Below the pieces are notes generated by a model, which searched no databases, was not told the DNA's origin, and saw nothing but the letters and a program-made list of their open reading frames with translations. From IMG/VR virus record IMGVR_UViG_3300017593_000392, positions 1-30,090 of that record: a stretch of 30,090 nt of DNA; one strand, 5' to 3'. A program made the position numbers and the translations under genes. The stretch comes from a virus. This document shows, one piece after another, positions 6,657 to 13,563 of the stretch. The stretch's first letter is position 1, and every line of letters starts with the position of its first letter.

Positions 6657-7186
6657 GACGCCGCCTCTTCTTCAGCGCCCTTCAGGAGGGCCTTCACGAG
6701 CTTGTCCACGGCCGCCGTGGTGTCACGGATGACCGGCACGTCACCCGTGCCCTCCACCGAAACGCCCAGGCGCTTCAGCTCGACCGCCGTGAGGCCCTTC
6801 AAGGCATCCTTGACCGGCTTCTCGGTGGTCTTCACGAGCACGTCGAACTGCTGCGGGAAGTGCTTGCGAATCAGCCGCACGAGCTGCTCGTCATCGTCCC
6901 AGTCGATCTTTCCGGCGCCGAGCTGGAAGCCGACCTTCACGCCGTGGAACACGACGGTGCGCGGCTTCACGAACAGGTGCGGGAACTCCTCGAGCGTGGC
7001 CTGCAGCTCGTCGCGCTTCGCGGTGACCGTTGCGACCGCCGCGCGCAGGCCGCGCAGATGACGGCGCTTGCACGCCTCGAGTTCGTCGTTGAGCGCCTGG
7101 GCGCGCTCGACGAGGAGGTCTTTCGCGTCGCGGTACTCGCGCGATCGCGCTTCAATCAGCAGCATCGGATTGCTGGGTGCGTTCAT
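6653..7186 (-). CDS. gam: Gam-like host-nuclease inhibitor
   Basis: The 177-residue protein has the Mu Gam architecture. A long N-terminal coiled coil (about 9-68) is followed by a core with FVKPRTVVFHGVKVGFQLGAG, the KIDWDDDEQLVRLIRKH segment, EKPVKDALKGLTAVELKRLGV, and a final strand-helix (DVPVIRDTTAAVDKLVKALL). Mu Gam is a Ku-like dimer that coats double-stranded DNA ends and protects them from exonucleases such as RecBCD. The order of elements fits, although this version is divergent from Mu. A position in the early operon between the transposition genes and gemA also fits. Gam identity is likely but not proven. Confidence 0.65.
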   Translation of the reverse strand: MNAPSNPMLLIEARSREYRDAKDLLVERAQALNDELEACKRRHLRGLRAAVATVTAKRDELQATLEEFPHLFVKPRTVVFHGVKVGFQLGAGKIDWDDDEQLVRLIRKHFPQQFDVLVKTTEKPVKDALKGLTAVELKRLGVSVEGTGDVPVIRDTTAAVDKLVKALLKGAEEEAAS

Positions 7187-7209
7187 GGATGGGCTCCGGG
7201 GAGGTGAGG

Positions 7210-7551
7210 TCAGGTGGGCAGGCGCAGCTGACCGAGCAGCTCGGGCAGCGCGATGTTTTTCATGCGACTGAGCTGCATGAGGGTGGTCATGGCGCGTTCC
7301 TCGAGGAACGCGACGGTGCGTTGCAGCTCTTCGGGCGTTGCCGCCATGAAGTAGCCGTCCGTGGGGGTGCCGCAGATGTGCGAGCCCTGCTTGCGCAGTT
7401 CCTTGATGAGGAATCGCACTCGCCGCGTGTGCATGTCGGTGTTCACGAGCTGGCCCGTGATCCGGCGCACCAGCTCGTCAGCGTGCACACCGTTGGCCTG
7501 GCCGACGTGATGCTGCATCTCTGCGAGCAGTTGGGCTTCGGTGATCTGCAT
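7210..7551 (-). CDS. early protein with winged-helix-like fold, function unknown
   Basis: The 113-residue product starts at ATG 7551 (MQITEAQLLAEMQHHVG); the frame further upstream is a shadow of the neighbour. A helix-rich N-terminal part (VHADELVRRITGQLVNTDMHTRRVRFLIKEL) followed by GSHICGTPTDGYFMAATPEELQRTVAFL resembles a winged helix in which the GTPTDGYFMA turn forms the wing. I recognise the last motif from phage proteins of unknown function. The C-terminal 40 residues form an amphipathic helix. DNA binding is an inference from the fold pattern. Confidence 0.65.
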   Translation of the reverse strand: MQITEAQLLAEMQHHVGQANGVHADELVRRITGQLVNTDMHTRRVRFLIKELRKQGSHICGTPTDGYFMAATPEELQRTVAFLEERAMTTLMQLSRMKNIALPELLGQLRLPT

Positions 7552-7561
7552 CACGACGGCC

Positions 7562-7975
7562 TCAATGCAGCTTCGAGCGCGCGGCCTGGCGGATGCTGTC
7601 CATGACGGCATCCGGATCCGAGGTCGATGCCTGGATCTCACCGGCGTTGGCAGCAGCGTCCAACGCCGGCGAGTCGACGCCTGCCACGGCAGCCGATTGA
7701 GGCGCGCCCTGCGGTGCGGTCTGCGCGGCCTGATGCCGCTGGTGATGGAAGTGCCTGAGGATGCGCGTGCCTTCGTCCGTCATGACGAGCGCAGCGTTCT
7801 CCGTGAGCCCAACCAGGTTGGCGACCGTGAGATAGGCCATGAGCATCGCGTCGAGCAGCTCGCTGCGCTGTGAGATTGGAATCTCCTGCGCATTCACGGT
7901 CTCGAGGATTACGTGGCACAGCTGCAGCGAACGCGGCTGCTCGGACTGGACGGGGGCGGTCTTGACATCAGACAT
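7562..7975 (-). CDS. early protein of unknown function
   Basis: The 137-residue product from ATG 7975 has one conserved-looking helical core (about 16-75, LQLCHVILETVNAQEIPI and SELLDAMLMAYLTVANLVG, then VMTDEGTRILRHFHHQ) and a disordered alanine- and glutamine-rich C-terminal half. It overlaps the upstream membrane-protein gene by 8 bases and is followed 10 bases later by the next gene. No membrane segment or metal site is visible. Longer in-frame extension to 8194 runs through the neighbouring gene and is rejected. Confidence 0.6.
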   Translation of the reverse strand: MSDVKTAPVQSEQPRSLQLCHVILETVNAQEIPISQRSELLDAMLMAYLTVANLVGLTENAALVMTDEGTRILRHFHHQRHQAAQTAPQGAPQSAAVAGVDSPALDAAANAGEIQASTSDPDAVMDSIRQAARSKLH

Positions 7976-8246
7976 TGGCGATCTCCTGCAGGTTGAAAAA
8001 GGCGAAGGACGTGAGCTGCACCCACTCGCCGAGAACGGCCAGCACGGGACGCAGATCGAAGAACAGCACCACGAGAGCCAAGGCCATCGTGAGCAGGAAC
8101 CAGGGGCGGCGGATCTCGCCGTAGCCCGGGCTTGCCGCCCGCTGGCGGCGACGCACGGCGCGTTCGGCGCGCCGGATCTCTGCGCGGGCTTCACGCAGCC
8201 GCTGGCGGGCGCGGCCGTCTGCGGAAAGGCGGCTCATAAGGTTCAT
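7968..8246 (-). CDS. small membrane-anchored protein with basic N-terminus
   Basis: The 92-residue product starts at ATG 8246, which overlaps the upstream stop as ATGA. Residues 10-45 are a strongly basic helix (many Arg, ERAVRRRQRAASPG), then one or two membrane segments (about 50-68 PWFLLTMALALVVLFFDL, and possibly 68-88). The positive charge before the first span predicts the N-terminal domain in the cytoplasm. It could tether an early complex to the membrane, but nothing specific is recognised. Confidence 0.6.
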   Translation of the reverse strand: MNLMSRLSADGRARQRLREARAEIRRAERAVRRRQRAASPGYGEIRRPWFLLTMALALVVLFFDLRPVLAVLGEWVQLTSFAFFNLQEIANV

Positions 8247-8596
8247 GACGCGACCTTTCGGTTCGGGCACGTCTTGCAGGCCTGGAAGAGCCGCACGCGC
8301 TGCGGGTTGGTGTGCGCCAGAGGACGGACTTGGTAGTCCAGGCAGTGGCGCCGGCCCAGCTCGCCCATCACGGGACAGGTCACTGTCTCAGCCATGTACT
8401 GGCCGCGGATTCGCTCGGACATCTTGGACACGTCGCCGAGATATCGATCTCTGAGTAGCTGGTTCACCACTGCGTGAGAGACACCCAGGTCCGATGCGAC
8501 TTTGGTTTGGGACCCCAGACGCACGACAGCCGCCTTCAACACGGTCAACACATCCTTTGGAAGCGCTTTCGGCGCGCTGGATTTACTCGAGGCCAT
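8243..8596 (-). CDS. helix-turn-helix protein with cysteine-rich tail
   Basis: The 117-residue product starts at ATG 8596 behind an AGGAGG ribosome-binding site. A Xre/LacI-like helix-turn-helix is visible at about 27-50 (LGSQTKVASDLGVSHAVVNQLLRD). The C-terminal half has C74, C85, C107 and C110 (TCPVMG ... HCLDY ... ACKTCPNRK), likely a zinc site. The combination is known from Mu-like phages as a small putative regulator. It overlaps the upstream gene by 14 bases. Target sites are unknown. Confidence 0.7.
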   Translation of the reverse strand: MASSKSSAPKALPKDVLTVLKAAVVRLGSQTKVASDLGVSHAVVNQLLRDRYLGDVSKMSERIRGQYMAETVTCPVMGELGRRHCLDYQVRPLAHTNPQRVRLFQACKTCPNRKVAS

Positions 8597-9224
8597 CGCA
8601 TACCTCCTGCGCGGATTCGAGATCGATGAATGCGCCCGTGTTGCGATCGAGCACGCACCGGCGCCTGGTGATGGCAGGTGCGTGCGGGCCCGTGTTCCGC
8701 AGCAACCGGTACTGCCCTGCGGCCTGGCGCGTGGGCGCGCGCAGCTGCTGCAGATAGCCCGCCCGATACAAGGCGTCGACGTACTTGCGGGCGGTCTCTT
8801 CGGACACCACCACCGGCGGCAGAGTGGCCGCGCAAGCGATGTCCCGAAAGTCGAAGGTCTTGTGAACGCGCATCGCGCGCCACATCGCCAGGACGCCCAG
8901 CCCCAGGTTCGTAGGTTTCCCCTGGGCGTCAACACGCGGGGCCTCACCAGCGGGGCGGACCAGCCGATAGATCACCGTCGAGTGCCGTGCACCGTGCTGC
9001 CCCTGGACCGCCGAGGGCTTCACTTCCTCGAGGTAGCCCGCGCGGGCGAAGCACCGCAGGTTGTGCTGTACGGTGGGCATCTGCACCATCGGGCTGCAGG
9101 CGTCCTGCGCGTCGAATGCGGTGAAGCGCTGGCCGCGCGGCGCGCCGACCTTGAGGACGGCCGCCCACACGCGCTCTCGCGGCGTGCGCAGGCCCAGCGC
9201 GGCGTTGTCAGTGCGCTTGGGCAT
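8583..9224 (-). CDS. tandem winged-helix DNA-binding protein
   Basis: The 213-residue product from ATG 9224 is preceded by GAGGAGG at a good distance, so this start is preferred over 9257. Two winged-helix-like units are suggested. The first (about 18-90) has FTAFDAQDACSPMVQMPTVQ and the second (about 105-175) has FDFRDIACAATLPPVVVSEE followed by TARKYVDALYRAGYL. Both contain the helix-turn-helix plus YRL wing pattern (AGYLEEVKP and AGYLQQLRAP). The similarity of the two halves suggests an internal duplication. It lies just downstream of the transposition genes and may regulate or assist replication. Confidence 0.65.
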   Translation of the reverse strand: MPKRTDNAALGLRTPRERVWAAVLKVGAPRGQRFTAFDAQDACSPMVQMPTVQHNLRCFARAGYLEEVKPSAVQGQHGARHSTVIYRLVRPAGEAPRVDAQGKPTNLGLGVLAMWRAMRVHKTFDFRDIACAATLPPVVVSEETARKYVDALYRAGYLQQLRAPTRQAAGQYRLLRNTGPHAPAITRRRCVLDRNTGAFIDLESAQEVCDGLE

Positions 9225-9501
9225 GAGCTGCCTCCTCGCTGCGCTCGCGTTGGGCACGAGCCACCATCTGGGACAACTGCGCGGCGACCAGGTCTCCGAG
9301 CCGGAAAGAGCCGACGAACGTGTCAGGCGCCATCAGCAAGAACTCGCCGGTGCCGACATCGAGCGTCAGATCGAGATTCAGGGTCTGACCGAACGCCTTG
9401 CCGCGCACCTTGCAGATGTGCATCCGACCACGCATCGACACCGGAATGTCCTCGTTCGGAATCAGGTGGATCGGCAGCTTGCCGTGGAGGGTGCTGATCA
9501 C
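9208..9501 (-). CDS. small early protein of unknown function
   Basis: The 97-residue product starts with GTG at 9501, overlapping the stop of the ATPase gene (GTGA); the frame extends to 9660 only as a shadow. The sequence has a beta-rich N-terminal part (LPIHLIPNEDIPVSMRGRM, then LNLDLTLDVGTGEFLLMAPD) and a C-terminal helix with many charged residues. It sits next to the transposase ATPase and overlaps the following winged-helix gene by 17 bases. No family is recognised. Confidence 0.6.
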   Translation of the reverse strand: MISTLHGKLPIHLIPNEDIPVSMRGRMHICKVRGKAFGQTLNLDLTLDVGTGEFLLMAPDTFVGSFRLGDLVAAQLSQMVARAQRERSEEAAHAQAH

Positions 9502-10235
9502 CGATGCGCTCCCTTCACGACAGCGCCGACCATCTCCACCGACACGCTCGTCAGGCCGCGGCGCTTGCACTCTTCCCTGATGCGCTCGATCTCGCTCGTG
9601 ACGCGCCGTGCAACGCCGTTCGCCCGGGCTGCCAGCGCGGCGTGGGTGCCAGCCTCCCACGTCAGGGCGGATGCATAGTGACGCGTCAGCGCAGCGGCGT
9701 CGGACTCGTCGCAGGGCTGCGCGCTGGCCCAGACCAGGACACGATCGTGGAAGCGCTCATGGTGGCTAAGCAGCTTCTGCTGCAGCTGTTGCTCGCCGAT
9801 CAGCAGGATCGGGGTCGCGCACGAGTCATGGATCGCTCGGATGAAGTCGACCGACTTCGTCTCGGCGATGTGGTCCATCTCGTCGATCACCAGCGGCCGG
9901 TTGATCAGGCTCAGGCGCTCGCATGCGGCCTCGTACATGTCGTTGATCGACATGCTGGCTTTCGGGCGCACGTCCAGCTCCGTCAGCAGGCGCCGCGCGA
10001 GGCTCTTCGTGGTTTCGAAGGAGTGCAGCTCAAGATACACCGCATTGCCGCCGGCGGGATGCGCCAGGTACATCGCAGCCTGGCTCTTGCCCAGACCAGG
10101 CCGCCCCGACAAGACCGCGATGCGGGGCATCTGCGCGGGCGCTGCCTGGATCTGCTTCATTGCGCTCATGGCCAGACCCACGTTCGTGAGTCGAGCGACA
10201 CCGGTGCCGGATTGTTCGGGGGCCTTGTTTGTCAT
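9498..10235 (-). CDS. MuB/TniB-like AAA+ ATPase for transposition
   Basis: The 245-residue protein has a Walker A motif GRPGLGKS (residues 44-51), Walker B LVIDEMD (115-121) and a following sensor segment ATPILLIGEQQL. In Mu-like and Tn7-like elements this ATPase forms filaments on target DNA, selects the target site, activates the transposase and gives target immunity. It is encoded just after the transposase, as expected. The start ATG at 10235 has an AAGGAAG ribosome-binding site. The N-terminal 25 residues contain LTNVGLAMSAMKQI. Length fits TniB-like members and lacks the extra domain of Mu B. Confidence 0.9.
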   Translation of the reverse strand: MTNKAPEQSGTGVARLTNVGLAMSAMKQIQAAPAQMPRIAVLSGRPGLGKSQAAMYLAHPAGGNAVYLELHSFETTKSLARRLLTELDVRPKASMSINDMYEAACERLSLINRPLVIDEMDHIAETKSVDFIRAIHDSCATPILLIGEQQLQQKLLSHHERFHDRVLVWASAQPCDESDAAALTRHYASALTWEAGTHAALAARANGVARRVTSEIERIREECKRRGLTSVSVEMVGAVVKGAHR

Positions 10236-10283
10236 AGACTTCCTTCGTTTTGCTTACGTAAACGGGGCTTTGCAACCCCCTCC

Positions 10284-10317
10284 AAGGCCCTCATGCGTTC
10301 CAGCGCATGAGGGCTTT
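10284..10317. terminator. strong hairpin between transposase and ATPase genes
   Basis: Arms at 10287-10297 and 10104+ positions, namely 10304-10314, are exact 11-bp complements (GCCCTCATGCG) with a 6-base loop. Flanking bases 10284-10286 and 10315-10317 can extend the stem. A T-rich tail follows only on the plus strand, so a true intrinsic terminator would stop rightward transcripts. For the leftward early mRNA it is more likely a processing or stabilising hairpin between the transposase and ATPase messages. Confidence 0.5.
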
Positions 10318-10321
10318 TCCT

Positions 10322-12517
10322 TTAGCCCGCCACTTCGGCGAGCGGGTCTTCGCCCTGCTGCATCGAATGCCAGCCTTCCCACTCGGCGCTGCCTTCGTAG
10401 GTGTGCAGCCACTCGGCATCACGCGCGCCGAGCTGCTCGCCGGCCGTGGCACGGGCAGACAGCCGGCACCAGGCGCTGTAGCGCTGCTTCGCGCTGTCCA
10501 TGCGGATGACGGGCGCCGTCGATTCGTCGAGGGCCGCCCGGGCTTCGGCCCGCGCGTCCTGCTGCGCGCCAAGGCTCGAGGCCGCGAGCAGCGATTCAAT
10601 GGCCGGGGTGCTGGTGTTGGGGCGTACCGGCAGGCGTGATACGTTGGCGCTGGTGTCGATCGCACCATCGGCCCGCTCCGCCTGGATGGCGTCGACAGCC
10701 CGCTGCGTGAGCCCCTTGCTCGCGGCCTTGCGAAACTGCGCGATGACGGGAGCCGCGGTGGCTTTCTCGATCGCGTGCGCCTTGGCGGCAACCTCGGCGC
10801 GGTTGATGCCGAGCTTGGTGTGATCGATCGCACGGCAGATGTAGGTGCCGTCCAGGTGGAAGACATGCATTGCGCCCAGGTCGGCTTCGTCGATGCGGCA
10901 ATAGACCTGTTGGCCCATGACGTCGACCGACGCAAGTTCGGGCGCGCGATACCACGCCGCTCCGGCGCGGTCGTTGAGCGGCATCTGAATCCCTCGCTTG
11001 CCGACGATTCGCACACCATTGCCGGCAACAGGCATAAGGAACAAGTCCAGCGCGCGCTCGTCAACGCGCAGGACGCGCGTCGCGAGGCGCTGCGTCATCT
11101 CGGCGGGGCTGCACCCGAGTTCACGGTGCGGCCGAGCGTGGTACTCATCCAGCCAAGCATTGATGACGCTCTGCAGCTGCGCAGGTGTCATGCGCAGTCG
11201 AACCCCTTCGCTACCGAAGCGCTGCGCGAAACTCTTGGCCGATTCGATGGCCTTGCGGGTCGCCACGTCGTGACCCACGAAGCCTTCAAGCATCGGGAAA
11301 AGGTCGTGCAGCAGGGTGCCCAGAAAACGCTCGATGAACGGCTTCTGATCGGGACTGAAGGGGGTGCACAGCGGGTGCTCGATCAAGAGCGCCTTGAGGC
11401 CAAAGTCGAAGTCAGCGGCCGTGTAGTCCTTGCCGTTGTCGGTCTTGATGCGCTCAGGCTTGCCCCAGTCGAGCATGGCTTGGCGCACAAGCGCCTTGAC
11501 CGCGTTGCTGCTGCTTGTGCGCGCTACCAGAACCTTCGCCCGACGGGTGTGAACGTCGATGGCCGCAATCAATGCGTGCCGCCGGATCTCGCCGGTATCG
11601 CCGTCCTGCAGGTTGAAGGCGATCTCCACGCGTTGCTGTGCATCCGCAATGGTCGAGTCCAGCTGCCACTCTTCGTTCGGCGCGCTGATGTGCTCGCTGC
11701 GGCTGCCGAAGGCCGGCATGTACTTGTTCCGCCAAGCATCCGGGTTCTTGAGCTTGAGGAGTGCGACCTTGTGGTCTGCCTTGTACTCGCGCAGCCACCG
11801 CTTGAGCGTGGTGATGGATGGAGCACGGTCCTCGCCCAGGTGGTTGCTGATGACCCGGCGCACCTGTGCTGCTGTCGGATCGTGCATCTCGATCAACGCA
11901 GCGACGAACGCGCCATGCAGCTCTTCATCCTCTGCCAGCTTCGACTGGCCCTTGTCCTTGCGCGGCTTGCGCTCGAGCAGCGCCTCGACGCCGTTGACGC
12001 GCCACTGGCGATACCACTTGTCGAGGGTCTTGGCGGGGATCGCAGGGTAGGCCGCGAGCGTGCCCGGCAATGCTTCAATCTGGCCGGCGCCCCACAGTGC
12101 GCAAAACTCGCCGATGGCGGGCCACACAGCCCCGCCGCGGTGGGCGTGATAGCGCTCGAACCGTTGGAAGAGGTCCAGGCGCGGATTGGTCGCGGGGTCG
12201 AAGGCCCCCACCGACTCGAGCTTGACGCCCAGGCGAGCCATTGCATTTGCGTGGGCCTGCACCTGGGAAGCGCGAGCCATCTCTTCGCCGGCAGCGATCG
12301 CACGGGTGATCGGCTTGACGCCACCCGCGACACTCGCCGCGAGGGCCTGTTGCGTCGGGGCCGGGAGATCCGTCAGGAGGTACTCGCAGCCGCTGCGCCC
12401 ACGGCCGACGCGTGGCCGGGAGGTCCATTTCTCGGACCGCGCGCGTCGCAGGACTTGGCGATCGCTGGCGGGCATTCCGGGCAGGCCGGCAAGGTCAGGC
12501 GCCGCGAACCACATCAT
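10322..12517 (-). CDS. DDE transposase of the transposable phage (Mu A / TnsB type)
   Basis: The 731-residue protein catalyses strand transfer and replicative transposition of the phage. The N-terminus (about 1-60, WFAAPDLAGLPGMPASDRQV ... EYLLTDLPAPTQQAL) is the Mu-type DNA-binding helix-turn-helix domain. Winged-helix segments follow at about 155-250. The RNase H-fold core shows D287 (EEWQLDSTIAD), D360 (RIKTDNGKDY) and E396 (KPFIERFLG), i.e. a complete DDE triad. The C-terminal part, roughly 480-731, would contact the ATPase. It overlaps the upstream gene as ATGA at 12517. From established knowledge, BcepMu-type transposases group with Tn552/IS1604/TnsB rather than with Mu A. Confidence 0.95.
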   Translation of the reverse strand: MMWFAAPDLAGLPGMPASDRQVLRRARSEKWTSRPRVGRGRSGCEYLLTDLPAPTQQALAASVAGGVKPITRAIAAGEEMARASQVQAHANAMARLGVKLESVGAFDPATNPRLDLFQRFERYHAHRGGAVWPAIGEFCALWGAGQIEALPGTLAAYPAIPAKTLDKWYRQWRVNGVEALLERKPRKDKGQSKLAEDEELHGAFVAALIEMHDPTAAQVRRVISNHLGEDRAPSITTLKRWLREYKADHKVALLKLKNPDAWRNKYMPAFGSRSEHISAPNEEWQLDSTIADAQQRVEIAFNLQDGDTGEIRRHALIAAIDVHTRRAKVLVARTSSSNAVKALVRQAMLDWGKPERIKTDNGKDYTAADFDFGLKALLIEHPLCTPFSPDQKPFIERFLGTLLHDLFPMLEGFVGHDVATRKAIESAKSFAQRFGSEGVRLRMTPAQLQSVINAWLDEYHARPHRELGCSPAEMTQRLATRVLRVDERALDLFLMPVAGNGVRIVGKRGIQMPLNDRAGAAWYRAPELASVDVMGQQVYCRIDEADLGAMHVFHLDGTYICRAIDHTKLGINRAEVAAKAHAIEKATAAPVIAQFRKAASKGLTQRAVDAIQAERADGAIDTSANVSRLPVRPNTSTPAIESLLAASSLGAQQDARAEARAALDESTAPVIRMDSAKQRYSAWCRLSARATAGEQLGARDAEWLHTYEGSAEWEGWHSMQQGEDPLAEVAG

Positions 12518-12840
12518 GCGGCCCCTCCGGAAAGGTCACGCACTCGACGCGCGGCATGAAACGCTGCCAGGCGAAGCGATGCGGCACTAGGGTGGGAACG
12601 AAGCCCCAAGATCTGGCGGACATAGCCGACTCGGCCTGCTCGACGCGCGCTTAGGAGGTCATTGCTCAGCGCTTCTGCGGCTACGCCATACGGGACGCCA
12701 ATGTGCGCTGCGAAAGCGTCGATCGATCCATATCGACGTCTCACGTCATCCCGTGCTTGCATCGCTGACCAAGAGGCGTATCGAACCGGCTGCACCACGA
12801 AAAGAGCACCGTCGAGTCGGAGCTTCAGGCGAGGCTTCAC
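12514..12840 (-). CDS. small helix-turn-helix-like protein upstream of the transposase
   Basis: The 108-residue protein carries YASWSAMQARDDVRRRYGS followed by IDAFAAHIGVPYGVAAEALS at about 22-60. The second part fits a helix-turn-helix, with a conserved basic RRAGRVGYVRQILGLRSHPS segment after it. I recognise this block from the corresponding position in BcepMu-like prophages. It is coupled by ATGA overlap to both neighbours. A role in controlling the transposase or binding the phage ends is inferred from position only. Confidence 0.65.
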   Translation of the reverse strand: MKPRLKLRLDGALFVVQPVRYASWSAMQARDDVRRRYGSIDAFAAHIGVPYGVAAEALSNDLLSARRAGRVGYVRQILGLRSHPSAASLRLAAFHAARRVRDLSGGAA

Positions 12841-13115
12841 TTCGCACCTCCCACGAGCTTGAGGTTGGCCGCAGGCTTGGCCGGCGGCGGTGCATACAGC
12901 CGGGGCGCGACGACGCGACCCTGCTTGAGTCCGAGCGCCACTGCAATCCGGTGGGCCTGACCACGCTTTGCTTTGATGCGGCCCGACAGGACCCCACGAG
13001 CGACGTCATAGGACAGTCCATGCGCGCGCGCCCACTCCGCGAGGGAGATGCCTGCTTCGTCCATTTCTGCACGAACTTCGGCGGGCGTCTTTTGAGGCTT
13101 TGATTTCGTCGGCAC
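12837..13115 (-). CDS. BcepMu gp16-family DNA-binding protein (Ner-like)
   Basis: The 92-residue protein is the first gene of the early operon. It contains a helix-turn-helix at about 25-60 (LAEWARAHGLSYDVARGVLS then KAKRGQAHRIAVALGL), typical of the BcepMu gp16 family of small regulators found in transposable phages. By position it corresponds to Ner of Mu, which shuts down transcription from the central promoters during lytic growth. It starts with GTG at 13115, about 23 bases after the predicted transcription start. The ribosome-binding site is weak, which may limit its level. The disordered tail is proline- and alanine-rich. Confidence 0.75.
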   Translation of the reverse strand: MPTKSKPQKTPAEVRAEMDEAGISLAEWARAHGLSYDVARGVLSGRIKAKRGQAHRIAVALGLKQGRVVAPRLYAPPPAKPAANLKLVGGAK

Positions 13116-13144
13116 AATCTCGAATCAATGTGTGATTGAACCGA

Positions 13145-13173
13145 ATTATTTCGCCACTTGGCGAATTCGTCAA
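13145..13173 (-). promoter_or_regulatory. predicted early promoter
   Basis: Read leftward, TTGACG (13173-13168) is followed after exactly 17 bases by AATAAT (13150-13145). Each hexamer has one mismatch to the sigma-70 consensus. The predicted transcription start is near 13138, 23 bases before the first early gene. The whole promoter is covered by the two dyads at 13150-13181, so repressor binding would exclude RNA polymerase. No comparably good promoter for the rightward repressor gene was found here. Confidence 0.75.
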
Positions 13174-13182
13174 GTGGCGAAA
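13149..13182. promoter_or_regulatory. double operator, two tandem 16-bp dyads
   Basis: TTCGCCACTTGGCGAA (13150-13165) and TTCGTCAAGTGGCGAA (13166-13181) lie back to back, with consensus TTCGYC-N4-GGCGAA. As a whole, 13149-13160 and 13171-13182 are also exact 12-bp inverted complements. The arrangement suggests two dimers bound side by side on one face region, 16 bp apart. The likely ligand is the Xre-type repressor encoded at 13201, the gp16-like protein, or both in competition. Confidence 0.8.
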
Positions 13183-13200
13183 GCCGTGCCTGAGGAAGAA

Positions 13201-13560
13201 ATGCCTAAGAAGCCAGATTTGTCCGAAGAGGACGTGGAGCTGCGTCGAACGTTCGGGGAGCGACTGAAGGAGGCTCGCGAAGCAATGAAGAAGTCGCCCG
13301 CCGAGGTCGCGGCTATAGGCGGCATCAGCCTGGCGCACCAGTACCGAATTGAGGCCGGTGAACGGACTGCGGATGTCCTGTATCTGCAGAAGTTGATCGC
13401 CCGTTTCGGGAGCATGTTTGCTTCGCTAGTCCTCGATGTAGATCTCGGTCAAGCGAGCAAACCCCCGTCAAGAATTGGGCTAACGCAGTCGAATACAGGA
13501 GCAGGCGCTGTTTTGATTGGGCACGCCGGAGGAAGCGTGGCCGTCAAGACTAGGAGGTAG
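13201..13560 (+). CDS. Xre-family phage repressor
   Basis: The 119-residue product is taken from ATG 13201 behind GAGGAAG; an upstream in-frame ATG at 13132 would put the operator inside the gene. Residues 15-75 form a Xre-type helix-turn-helix (LRRTFGERLKEAREAMKKSP, AEVAAIGGISLAHQYRIEAG, ERTADVLYLQKLIARFG). It lies divergent from the early operon with the double operator between them, which is the expected place for the lysogeny repressor. There is no peptidase domain for SOS cleavage. The last 25 residues hold a glycine-rich motif (QSNTGAGAVLIGHAGGSV) that recurs in the next gene. Confidence 0.75.
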   Translation: MPKKPDLSEEDVELRRTFGERLKEAREAMKKSPAEVAAIGGISLAHQYRIEAGERTADVLYLQKLIARFGSMFASLVLDVDLGQASKPPSRIGLTQSNTGAGAVLIGHAGGSVAVKTRR

Positions 13561-13563
13561 GGT

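Noticed and set aside
10775-12559. A 594-codon plus-strand frame
   Set aside because: It is antisense to the DDE transposase, whose full catalytic triad proves the other strand to be coding.
13132-13200. Upstream in-frame ATG of the repressor
   Set aside because: It would put the double operator within the gene and has no ribosome-binding site, whereas ATG 13201 has GAGGAAG before it.
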